Notes: generated by a model not told the origin, from the sequence alone. A stretch of 7,043 nucleotides of DNA from Armatimonadota bacterium (GCA_023398345.1 JAEWSK010000144.1:1-7043); one strand, 5' to 3'. Shown: positions 1-6,340, numbered from the stretch's first letter. Numbers and translations are program-made.

Positions 1-714
1 ACGACGATGAACTGTATTCAGAAAACGCTTGCAGTAAACCCGGACGGCTCTGCCAAGATAAAGGTGGCTTACGACGATGTAAAAATAAGCGGACTGCCTG
101 ATGCTGCAAAGAATTCCACAAATAAAAAAACCAATGCTTTAACCGGACAGTCGATCACTGCCACGATGTCAAAGCGCGGCCAAATGCTGTCAGTCGATGG
201 CATGGATAAGCTTATGGCGGCCTCCGGTGTTCAAAATATGGACATGAGCAAATTTTTAAATGCGGCGTCCAATCAGGCATTGCTTCCTGATGGCCCAGTG
301 GATATAGGACAGTCATGGACACAGGATGTGGCGCTGCCGTTTGGCGAAAGCAAAATGAATGTCATATCTACACTCGAAAGCACAGATCAGCAGATATGGG
401 GTCTCAATGCGGCAAAAGTAAATCAAACATTCAACGGCTCATTTGACATCGGCGCGATCATGAATGCTGTGATGGGCAGCATTAACATGGGTGCAAAAGC
501 ATCGCCTGATCTGTCGTCATTTTCTGGAACTGCGAATTTGACCGGCGATATGGGATTTCTTTTTGCGCCGTCTATTGGAAAGCTCCTAAAAGGCGAAGGG
601 GACATGCAAATGAAGATGGCAATGAACATGCCCGCCGAAGCAGTCAAAAATGGCGCGCCTACCTCGATAGAGATGAATATGAACATGCGCATAAATATTA
701 CGCGATATAAGTAA
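1..714 (+). CDS. Hypothetical exported beta-rich protein, 5' end cut off by the window
   Basis: The reading frame is open to the left edge, so the ATG at base 7 need not be the true start and any signal peptide would lie outside the window. At least 235 residues are present. Counting from that ATG, residues 93-104 (LPDGPVDIGQSW) fit the 'LP..pv..G..W' pattern seen in beta-rich bacterial exported proteins of the DUF6263 kind; this is recognition by eye only. The chain alternates polar and apolar residues, as in beta strands, and has no membrane helix or catalytic motif. The last 40 residues are very rich in methionine (MQMKMAMNM, then MNMNMR). The gene is convergent with the thioredoxin gene, with a hairpin between them. 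Function is unknown; a lipoprotein or periplasmic ligand-binding role is possible. The coding call is firm, the family assignment is not. Confidence 0.75.
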   Translation, partial: TTMNCIQKTLAVNPDGSAKIKVAYDDVKISGLPDAAKNSTNKKTNALTGQSITATMSKRGQMLSVDGMDKLMAASGVQNMDMSKFLNAASNQALLPDGPVDIGQSWTQDVALPFGESKMNVISTLESTDQQIWGLNAAKVNQTFNGSFDIGAIMNAVMGSINMGAKASPDLSSFSGTANLTGDMGFLFAPSIGKLLKGEGDMQMKMAMNMPAEAVKNGAPTSIEMNMNMRINITRYK

Positions 715-725
715 GATTTACAGTT

Positions 726-752
726 CTCGGCGGCCCTTACTGGGCCGCCGAG
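726..752. terminator. GC-rich hairpin between convergent genes, probable bidirectional terminator
   Basis: An 11-bp perfect stem, CTCGGCGGCCC (726-736) with GGGCCGCCGAG (742-752), encloses a five-base loop TTACT. It lies 12 bases past the stop of the left gene and 8 bases past the stop of the thioredoxin gene on the other strand, where a shared terminator is expected. Neither side has a strong T tract (TTTACTTTACT follows on the plus strand), so termination may be imperfect. Confidence 0.7.
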
Positions 753-760
753 GACATAGT

Positions 761-1273
761 TTACTTTACTCCGAGCTTTGAAAGCTCTCCACGAATCGTT
801 GATTCTGTGACTTTTCCGGCATAGCGAGCCTTGACTATATTTCCCTTACCAATCTCAAACACCATTGGAATTCCCGTAATGCTGTAGGAACCAAGCAGAT
901 TGCTCTTTGATCCCGCTACTGCAATTGGAAAACTAATGTGGTTGCTTTCCACAAACTTTCTGGCAGTCGCTGTGCTGTCGTCCAGACTCACCCCAATAAA
1001 ATTCGCCCCTTTGGGATGAAGGTCTTTGTAGATTTTTTCAACAATAGGCAATTCTGTCCTGCAGTGCGGACACCATGTTGCCCAAAACACTAAAATCGTC
1101 GGCTTATCTTTAAGCTCCTTAAGACTTATAGCCTTGCCTTCGATGGTAGCGAGATTGAAATCCGGCGCCTTGGAGCCAACTTGCACTTCCGCCAACACCG
1201 GCGCAAAGGCTATAATCAACCCAACAGCGCCGATCACGATCAATACAATTATCGCTAATCTCTTATGCGGCAT
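761..1273 (-). CDS. TlpA/ResA-like membrane-anchored thioredoxin-fold protein
   Basis: The product is 170 residues. One N-terminal hydrophobic segment (about residues 6-28) acts as a membrane anchor or cleavable signal. An AhpC/TSA-Redoxin type domain follows: APDFNLATIEG near 36-46, the redox motif WCPHC (Cys68, Cys71), and the cis-proline loop TGIP (Pro136). This is the TlpA/ResA/CcmG layout; such proteins exchange disulfides outside the cytoplasm, often in cytochrome c maturation or thiol repair. The frame is open to an ATG at 1345, but the ATG at 1273 is preferred: AGGGGG lies six bases upstream and translation begins right before the anchor. The gene starts 80 bases after the C25 peptidase stop, on the same strand. 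A weak promoter (TTTACA at 1333-1328, 17-base spacer, AAAAAT) could serve it alone. The substrate is unknown; the cysteine-rich peptidase next door is a candidate. Confidence 0.9.
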   Translation of the reverse strand: MPHKRLAIIVLIVIGAVGLIIAFAPVLAEVQVGSKAPDFNLATIEGKAISLKELKDKPTILVFWATWCPHCRTELPIVEKIYKDLHPKGANFIGVSLDDSTATARKFVESNHISFPIAVAGSKSNLLGSYSITGIPMVFEIGKGNIVKARYAGKVTESTIRGELSKLGVK

Positions 1274-1353
1274 CAATTTCCCCCTCATCGATAAATGACT
1301 CTTTATTTTTGATACCCACTGAAGCTGTGTAAAAATTGCAGGCAAGGGTTAAG

Positions 1354-3693
1354 CTAATATGTAATATCTTCTGTGCGGTATACCGACACATCGTCCGGTG
1401 TGCATATTCCAACAACGCGCGCATATGATCCGACCGGCGGAGGGGTGACGAAATTGTGGCAGGCGACTGTAATGCCGTTATCTGTGCTGCCGTCTGAGAG
1501 AACAAAGGAGCTTGTCGAGCAGGAAAGCACGCGTCCCCAGACAGTTGTCAACAGCCCGAATGTCTTGGAATCCGCGCAGTTAGCGTTCGATATGCCCAGC
1601 GGGCTTATCGTCGATGTTGCGCCTGTCGCATTGACCGACGCGTTTTCGAGCACGCGCATTCCGGCCTCGGTCGATATCCGCCCAACTATGGATACCTCGC
1701 TTCCCGGCGCGATACTCTGAACGACGGTAGATTCATAGTATATGCGAATGCCCGCGCATCGATTTAAATCTTGTGCAAAACACTCTACCGAGTCGGCCCT
1801 GCTTAGTATTGCAGAGCTTATTTGCACCCATATTCCATCGGAGGCGGCTTTGGTCTCGGCGATATTGGACATCACTGCCGCCGATTGAGGCATTTGATAT
1901 GAAAGCGATGGGTCGCCGTAGAGATTAATAACAAGGTGGTTTGGCCAAATTCCAAGCGGGTTTGCCAGCCGCGCGTCCATTATTGCTTTTGCGCAAGGCT
2001 CCGATGATTGCAATAAGAAACGGGCGTATTGATACCCCATCCCGCCGATGCTGTCGGTATGGGTGAAATCCGTCTGAGCCAGATAATACCAAGACACCCG
2101 CGATGCCGAAAGTGTCGTCACGGCCCCGCGCACAAGCGCGCGGTAGCCCAAATTATCTGAAACCTCGGGCTTGCCGTTTAAGCACGAGCCCATAAATGCA
2201 ATTGCCGGCCGCGAATCATCGAGATAGGCACAGCGTGAGCTTGCAAACACATTTGATGCCGTGTTTTGTGACCCATGCGTCATCCAAAAAACTAGCCCGG
2301 CGCCGTTTGTCCAATCGTTTTGCACAGTGTTGTAAGCGCATGGGCAGTGCTCCGGCGCAATTGATAAATTATATGAAGCCTCGTAGATTCTGTCGGGGAT
2401 CAGCCCTAGCGGTCGGACGAACGTATTTGAAATTTGCTCGCCGAGCTGATACGAAAGGGTGTCCGTGTCCAGGGCAACCATCGGCAATATAAACGTTTTT
2501 GCCCAAGGCCCCGGTGACACCGACTCGTAATTTATCGTCTTGCGCAATATGGAGTCAAGCTCGGATATGCTCCCGTAATACGGAATTCGCCCGACATAGA
2601 CATCGGGAATTCTGTCGATGCCTCCGTCCCCGAAATCATCTGGTTCTTCGCCTGCATAACCGTCGCCGTCCAAATCCCAGTTTCCCGACAGATCCGAGTA
2701 GTAATAGTCCGACGGGGCGTCTCTGTAAGAAGATGCCCATCGGCGGGGCCAGAGTAGTTTCATTGGAACCGTGCCGGTCGAAGGGTCGGCGCCGCCGATA
2801 AGCAGCGCGTATTGTATCGAAAGTTTTTGATAATTGAGCTTTAGCCAACTGCGAATGTTTTCGGCGGCAGTGTTGCCTGTTCCGCCGCCCCAATCGCTTT
2901 CGGTTGCTATCTTTACGCTAAAGCCTCTCGCGCTTTTATAGCTTACAAAGTCGCTTAGCGCCTTGCTTGCAGAGGCAATAGCGCTTGTCGTAATAATCAC
3001 ATATCCAAAATTCGCCGCATTTGCCGCGGCGTACCATGTCCGAGCGTCTGCTTGGTTTTCAACAAATCCGGCCATTTCCGAAGCTACTGAGTCCGATGGC
3101 TCAATATATGCGTTTGCTTTTCGTTTAAAATTTAAAGTCGCCTGGCCTGCGTTTACTATGCGAAGCTTGCCGGTTTTGGGGTTATACGAATATGGCCAGA
3201 ACTCCAGCGTTGCGATTTTCCACGATCTCAGACGGCCAACTGCCGCGATGCGCAAGTGTTGTGAAGGATAAAAGCGATTTTTTTTGTAGACAAGTAAGTT
3301 GCGGCCAGAAGCTATTTTTTTATTTTGTCCCCAGTCCGGTTTTTCCGAACAAGCAATGGCGGCAGTGGGTGCGATTTCATACGATCCGGGAAGCTCAGAA
3401 GTTGTAATGCTCTTTAAGCAAACGGCAACGCTGTTTTCGTCGGCGTCCGGCGGCAGTGCGACATATATGTATTTGCACGGCAGTGCCGGGTTTCCGCTCG
3501 ATATTGATGAAGAGAACCCTTTTATGCAAATTCTGTCGATTGCCTGCCGTTTTTTACTTGATGTGCGCACGGCTGCATTTAAAGTTGCTGCCGGCGAAAA
3601 CTCGATATTTACCCGCAGTGTGTCACAAACGACGGATTGCACACATCCGATCAACAGCGCCGCGGCGATGCATATCGACGCACATATTTTCAC
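1354..3693 (-). CDS. Gingipain-type C25 family cysteine peptidase, exported, with C-terminal OB-like repeats
   Basis: From the GTG at 3693 the product is 779 residues. It begins with a short hydrophobic signal containing a lipobox-like LLIGC (Cys17). A propeptide-like region follows (to about 215), with the GNPALPC and YPSQ...YNPKTG features of C25 precursors. The peptidase region (about 228-600) has DYYYSDL (329-335), a DGDG acidic loop near 342-345, and DRIPDVYVGRIP (360-371). It also has the catalytic pair: His473 in WMTHGSQ and Cys504 in FMGSCLNG. LYGDPSL (591-597) closes the domain. Two similar OB-like segments end the protein (about 620-682 and 712-779). The family are secreted endopeptidases. 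No T9SS tail or LPXTG is seen. GTG is chosen because GGGAGGGG precedes it at good spacing and the signal starts there; the ATG at 3768 would add 25 residues. About 15 cysteines besides the catalytic one are present, many for an exported protein. Confidence 0.9.
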   Translation of the reverse strand: MKICASICIAAALLIGCVQSVVCDTLRVNIEFSPAATLNAAVRTSSKKRQAIDRICIKGFSSSISSGNPALPCKYIYVALPPDADENSVAVCLKSITTSELPGSYEIAPTAAIACSEKPDWGQNKKIASGRNLLVYKKNRFYPSQHLRIAAVGRLRSWKIATLEFWPYSYNPKTGKLRIVNAGQATLNFKRKANAYIEPSDSVASEMAGFVENQADARTWYAAANAANFGYVIITTSAIASASKALSDFVSYKSARGFSVKIATESDWGGGTGNTAAENIRSWLKLNYQKLSIQYALLIGGADPSTGTVPMKLLWPRRWASSYRDAPSDYYYSDLSGNWDLDGDGYAGEEPDDFGDGGIDRIPDVYVGRIPYYGSISELDSILRKTINYESVSPGPWAKTFILPMVALDTDTLSYQLGEQISNTFVRPLGLIPDRIYEASYNLSIAPEHCPCAYNTVQNDWTNGAGLVFWMTHGSQNTASNVFASSRCAYLDDSRPAIAFMGSCLNGKPEVSDNLGYRALVRGAVTTLSASRVSWYYLAQTDFTHTDSIGGMGYQYARFLLQSSEPCAKAIMDARLANPLGIWPNHLVINLYGDPSLSYQMPQSAAVMSNIAETKAASDGIWVQISSAILSRADSVECFAQDLNRCAGIRIYYESTVVQSIAPGSEVSIVGRISTEAGMRVLENASVNATGATSTISPLGISNANCADSKTFGLLTTVWGRVLSCSTSSFVLSDGSTDNGITVACHNFVTPPPVGSYARVVGICTPDDVSVYRTEDITY

Positions 3694-3717
3694 TGCTACC
3701 CCTCCCAAGGGTAGCAG
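3693..3717 (-). promoter_or_regulatory. Hairpin enclosing the ribosome binding site and touching the GTG start of the C25 peptidase
   Basis: Read on the minus strand, CTGCTACCC (3717-3709) pairs perfectly with GGGTAGCAG (3701-3693) around the loop TTGGGAG. The Shine-Dalgarno sequence GGGAGGGG is split between loop and 3' arm, and the last G of the stem is the first base of the GTG start codon. No T run follows, so it is not an obvious terminator of the upstream methyltransferase gene. Translational control by masking is an inference from this geometry. Confidence 0.55.
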
Positions 3718-3778
3718 CTTAATACCCAGGGAACGCAAAGATAATACCGGAGTCAGAAATGGCGACATGCAAAATCGC

Positions 3779-4579
3779 TCATTCTCTTTGTCTTAGAGCC
3801 TCGTAAAGCACAACGCTTCCCGCGACCGCTATATTTAGGGAATTGATTTTTCCATGCATTGGAATTTTTGCGATGGTGTCAGCTTGGCTGCGAAGTTCGT
3901 CGGATATTCCCACATGCTCGTTACCTACGACTATCATCGTGGGAACGGTGAAGTCGACGGATGTGAATGAGAGATCGGACTGAGCCGAAGTTGCAACGAC
4001 TTGCAGCCCAGCTTTCTTTGCGGCCTCAACTGTCTTGATGGCGCTGTGCTGGATGCAAATCGGCGTTGTAAATACTGCTCCGCGTGAGCCTCGCACAACC
4101 CGGCGCGCAAATGGATCAGTTGTGTCCGATGCCAAAATGGCGCCGTCGAGTCCTGATGCGTCGGTCGAGCGGAGCAACATGCCCAAATTGTCCGCATTCT
4201 CGCCATGTTCGACCATCAAAATAAGCGCGCTTGGCGAGTTAAGAATATCTGCGAGAGCTGCAGTCTTGCGCTCTACAATGGCGATGCACTCCGGCGTGGG
4301 CTTGGCCTCAAGCACTTTTGCAAGCAGGCCTTCGGTGGCCGTGACGATCTCAGCACCGGCGCATTGGGCGCGCTCGGCTAATTTTGCGCATTTTGGGTTG
4401 GAAGAAAACCGCTCGGTGACTATAAGAAAGTGGACGTCTCCGCCGTAGTCGAATGCGCGCCTGACGATCTCCTCGCCTTCGGCAAAGAACCGCCCAGTCC
4501 GTTTTCGCCCATCCTCAGTTGATAATTCGCGCAGCAGCGCAATTATTGGATCCTTTTGTCCTGTAGCTTGTCGAATCAT
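3779..4579 (-). CDS. TrmH/SpoU family RNA 2'-O-ribose methyltransferase
   Basis: The 266-residue product has the standard SPOUT methyltransferase layout. An N-terminal substrate-binding segment (about 10-100) contains KRTGRFFAEGEE. The SAM-binding knot region (about 118-262) has all three family motifs: ENADNLGMLLRST (127-139, with Asn131 and Arg137), VVGNEHVG (217-224, with Asn220 and Glu221), and IPMHGKINSLNIAVAGSV (239-256, with Ser247 and Asn249). The family transfers methyl from SAM to the 2'-OH of rRNA or tRNA; the target cannot be told from sequence. The usual 'NPGN' of motif 1 is NADN here. The ATG at 4579 gives the usual N-terminus, but no Shine-Dalgarno precedes it and a good promoter lies very close, so the mRNA may be nearly leaderless. 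The peptidase gene follows 85 bases downstream and may be co-transcribed. Confidence 0.92.
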   Translation of the reverse strand: MIRQATGQKDPIIALLRELSTEDGRKRTGRFFAEGEEIVRRAFDYGGDVHFLIVTERFSSNPKCAKLAERAQCAGAEIVTATEGLLAKVLEAKPTPECIAIVERKTAALADILNSPSALILMVEHGENADNLGMLLRSTDASGLDGAILASDTTDPFARRVVRGSRGAVFTTPICIQHSAIKTVEAAKKAGLQVVATSAQSDLSFTSVDFTVPTMIVVGNEHVGISDELRSQADTIAKIPMHGKINSLNIAVAGSVVLYEALRQRE

Positions 4580-5569
4580 ACTATCGGTACTTTATGCGCG
4601 CCAGCGGCTGCTTGTCAAGCAGTGACTAGCGCATTTTATAAGTTAATTCGGGCTTTGGCTTTATTGGAGCCTGAGGGGAAAGCCTTAAATCTATCGCTGC
4701 TGACAAAGGAATCATGCCTGCCGAGCGGGAATTACCACTTTACGCCAACATTTTGGAACAACCAACTCGGACAGATCGTAAAAAAAGCAGTGAATGATCT
4801 TATAGACATAGAGCAAAATATACGACGCGAGAGATTGCGGCGCTTCAGGAGCGCATGCGGATGGATATTGGGCGCGCTATTGCTTGCATGCGGTGTGGCA
4901 GTGCGCGTTTCGCCAATGAATGTACCTGTGCGTCTGCTTTTGATCGTTACATTTGTGTTTTTTGCATTTACATGCGCAGCGTTTATTTTTATTGCCCTAA
5001 AAAAGCCGTCGGTCGCCGTATTTCCCGCCGTATTTTTTATTGTGCTTTTTGTGCTGTGGTTTGTGGCTGCAAATAAGCCGCCGGACGCCGAATCGCTGCG
5101 AAAAGGATACTACAAACGACTGCGTGCATATGTTGCGTCGCCATTTGCGCTTGGTGGGGAGACAAATCTCGGGATCGATTCTTCGGGCCTTGCCCGCGCT
5201 GCGCTGTGGCAGGCGATGTCAAGAGAAGGCATAAAGGAGTTCAATCCGCGGTTGTTGGGTGGCGATATGTGGCGATTTTGGTGGAGAGATATGAGCGCTG
5301 CCGACATTGCCAACGGCAAATACGGCTATGCTCGACCTATAGGATACGCGCCAAAACTCGCCGGTTATGACACCACATTTCTTGAAGTTGGAGATATGGC
5401 TATTACAAAAAATAGTCACGTAATAATTTACTACGGCGACGAACAATGGATAGAAGCCAGTTCAAATGACGGCAAGGTCGTTGTAAACAAAGCTCCCGAA
5501 AGCTCAAAGCGTCACAGTTTCAATATGCGAGTCAAGCTTATGCGCTGGCGCATACTTGAGGATCGATGA
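4556..5569 (+). CDS. Three-helix membrane protein with an NlpC/P60-like domain lacking the usual Cys; start uncertain
   Basis: The frame opens at a TTG inside the divergent methyltransferase gene, so the true start is surely downstream. Candidates are the GTG at 4622, the TTGs at 4655 and 4664, and the GTG at 4790; none has a good Shine-Dalgarno. Residues below count from the TTG. A basic stretch (RRERLRRFR, 90-98) precedes three hydrophobic helices (about 101-118, 125-147, 152-171). The positive-inside rule places the C-terminal domain outside. That domain (about 180-335) resembles NlpC/P60 peptidases, which cut cell-wall peptides: GIDSSGL (206-212) matches the family GxDCSGL, and SHVIIYYG (287-294) carries the conserved His288. 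The nucleophile Cys is Ser209 (TCT), and Glu300 in WIEAS is in the third catalytic position. It may be inactive, a binding domain, or a serine variant. An ATG in another frame at 4714 may be the real start. Confidence 0.75.
   Translation: MSCSLSNHTIGTLCAPAAACQAVTSAFYKLIRALALLEPEGKALNLSLLTKESCLPSGNYHFTPTFWNNQLGQIVKKAVNDLIDIEQNIRRERLRRFRSACGWILGALLLACGVAVRVSPMNVPVRLLLIVTFVFFAFTCAAFIFIALKKPSVAVFPAVFFIVLFVLWFVAANKPPDAESLRKGYYKRLRAYVASPFALGGETNLGIDSSGLARAALWQAMSREGIKEFNPRLLGGDMWRFWWRDMSAADIANGKYGYARPIGYAPKLAGYDTTFLEVGDMAITKNSHVIIYYGDEQWIEASSNDGKVVVNKAPESSKRHSFNMRVKLMRWRILEDR
4591..4618 (-). promoter_or_regulatory. Candidate promoter of the RNA methyltransferase gene
   Basis: On the minus strand a perfect -35 box TTGACA (4618-4613) is followed, after 16 bases, by CATAAA (4596-4591, four of six matches to TATAAT). 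The predicted start of transcription, near 4585, is only about five bases before the ATG at 4579. Confidence 0.45.
4608..4622. promoter_or_regulatory. 15-bp perfect palindrome in the divergent intergenic region, candidate operator
   Basis: CTGCTTG (4608-4614) and CAAGCAG (4616-4622) are exact inverted repeats around one central T. The palindrome covers the candidate -35 boxes of both divergent promoters, so a dimeric regulator bound here could control both genes. The site is visible; its role is inferred and no known operator consensus was recognised. Confidence 0.4.
4612..4642 (+). promoter_or_regulatory. Weak candidate promoter of the NlpC/P60-like gene
   Basis: TTGTCA (4612-4617, five of six matches to TTGACA) is followed by TATAAG (4637-4642, five of six) with a long 19-base spacer. 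Transcription would begin near 4649, downstream of the TTG (4556) and GTG (4622) codons that open the long frame. The real start codon would then lie further in. Confidence 0.3.
4714..4797 (+). CDS. Short ATG-initiated ORF, true N-terminus of the next gene or a leader peptide
   Basis: This 27-residue frame starts with ATG at 4714, preceded by AAAGGA (4705-4710) at a tight three-base spacing. It begins MPAERELPLYANILEQ and stops with TGA at 4795. It overlaps the N-terminal part of the NlpC/P60-like frame in a different register. Between them is a run of seven A (4780-4786). Removing one A would join this start to the downstream frame and give a 284-residue protein with an ordinary polar N-terminus before the first membrane helix. 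It could be a real start plus an indel, a site of slippage, a leader ORF, or chance. Confidence 0.35.
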   Translation: MPAERELPLYANILEQPTRTDRKKSSE

Positions 5570-5635
5570 CAACCAATATCTTCATCTAACTCAATTCAGA
5601 CCCTAATAACCCTCTGTGCGCATGCCGAAAATCCT

Positions 5636-5902
5636 ATGTACAACACGATGCTTGAGCACCGTATTTTTTTACTGCGGAGGGTTTTGGGGTTGGATTTAGA
5701 ATGGTTTGACAGCATTGATGACGAGGAACTGCTTGGGCGAGATAGAGAAGATTCGTATTTTTGCCCATACACAAACGCCGCGCAGTGCGCGCTTTTAACA
5801 AAGGGTTGGCAGCCACAGGAGCTTTGCCATGCGCTGGAGTGCGATCAAGTGAAGCTTGTCCGCGGACAATACAGCCCCGAAAAATGCCACAACGTGGCTT
5901 AA
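5636..5902 (+). CDS. Small hypothetical cysteine-containing protein
   Basis: This 88-residue product matches no family I recognise. It has an amphipathic start (EHRIFLLRRVLGLDLEWF), an acidic patch (SIDDEELLGRDRED, 26-39), and five cysteines at 43, 51, 64, 69 and 84, the first in YFCPY. The spacing is not a classic zinc finger, though metal binding is possible. It has no signal or membrane helix, so it is probably cytoplasmic. The ATG at 5636 has no Shine-Dalgarno. A TTG at 5690, nine bases after GGAGG, would give a 70-residue form starting before DLEWFDSIDDEE. It follows the NlpC/P60-like gene by 66 bases on the same strand and could share its transcript. The composition looks protein-like rather than random, but with no recognised relative the call is moderate. 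Confidence 0.5.
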   Translation: MYNTMLEHRIFLLRRVLGLDLEWFDSIDDEELLGRDREDSYFCPYTNAAQCALLTKGWQPQELCHALECDQVKLVRGQYSPEKCHNVA

Positions 5903-5945
5903 GCACACTATCTTTATGTATGGAAATCAATGCTTTAATGAATAA

Positions 5946-5975
5946 CCCGGCCCGCGTATATACGTGCGAGCCGGG
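5946..5975. terminator. Imperfect GC-rich hairpin after the small ORF, possible terminator
   Basis: CCCGGC (5946-5951) pairs with GCCGGG (5970-5975), and after one C/A mismatch CGC (5953-5955) pairs with GCG (5966-5968). It lies 44 bases past the small gene's stop. No T tract follows directly (CTTCAAGG), so intrinsic termination is uncertain. Confidence 0.4.
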
Positions 5976-6189
5976 CTTCAAGGAGAGTATTTAGGTTTTC
6001 CACACACCGCGTTGCTGCCTGTAAAAAGTTCGGCATTTTTCAAGTTTTTTTGCCTGCCATTGTCGACAGCTGCTTACATATAACTTATGCCGCTAGAAGC
6101 GCACATGCGATGCTGGGTAGATTGCGGGTTTTTTTGATGTGGGGCTTTGCCTTAATTTCTCATCAGAGACTCTGTCTGGTGACTCTGCA

Positions 6190-6340
6190 AGGAAACTGCG
6201 TTTCCTGAACCTTCACACTCGTAAATTGCTAGACCCCCAACGGGGGCCTAGCAATTTACGCATACGGGGTCTGGGGACTGCGTCCCCAGCGGGGTTAAGG
6301 GGCAGCGCCCCTTATGGGAGTTTTGAGGGTGACACCCTCA
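6190..6340. repeat. Cluster of five adjacent triloop hairpins
   Basis: Five inverted repeats follow one another, each with a three-base loop. The first is AGGAAAC-TGC-GTTTCCT (6190-6206). The second spans 6220-6260: 13-bp arms starting CGTAAATTGCTAG, one A/C mismatch, then CCCCC-AAC-GGGGG. The third is CTGGGGAC-TGC-GTCCCCAG (6271-6289). The fourth is TAAGGGGC-AGC-GCCCCTTA (6296-6314). The fifth is TGAGGGT-GAC-ACCCTCA (6324-6340). The linker CGGGGT stands immediately before the third and fourth hairpins. Different arm sequences with the same architecture suggest a REP-like palindromic element or a structured RNA. The cluster ends 18 bases from the rex stop, but no T tract is placed as an intrinsic terminator needs on either strand. 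Confidence 0.75.

Noticed and set aside
3299..3796. 165-codon open frame on the plus strand
   Set aside because: It is entirely antisense to the start of the C25 peptidase and the end of the methyltransferase frame, has no ribosome binding site and no recognisable protein features.
4035..4448. 137-codon open frame on the plus strand
   Set aside because: It is fully antisense to the methyltransferase, whose motifs are unambiguous.
5634..5981. 115-codon open frame on the minus strand opposite the small ORF
   Set aside because: It runs through the imperfect hairpin and has a random-looking composition with scattered Cys, Pro and Arg. The plus-strand frame is more protein-like. A final choice between them would need homologues.
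6060..6084. Promoter with TATAAC at 6079-6084
   Set aside because: The nearest -35-like TTGTCG (6060-6065) leaves only a 13-base spacer, too short, and no gene starts downstream.
6190..6340. CRISPR array
   Set aside because: The arms differ from hairpin to hairpin and there is no constant repeat with uniform spacers.
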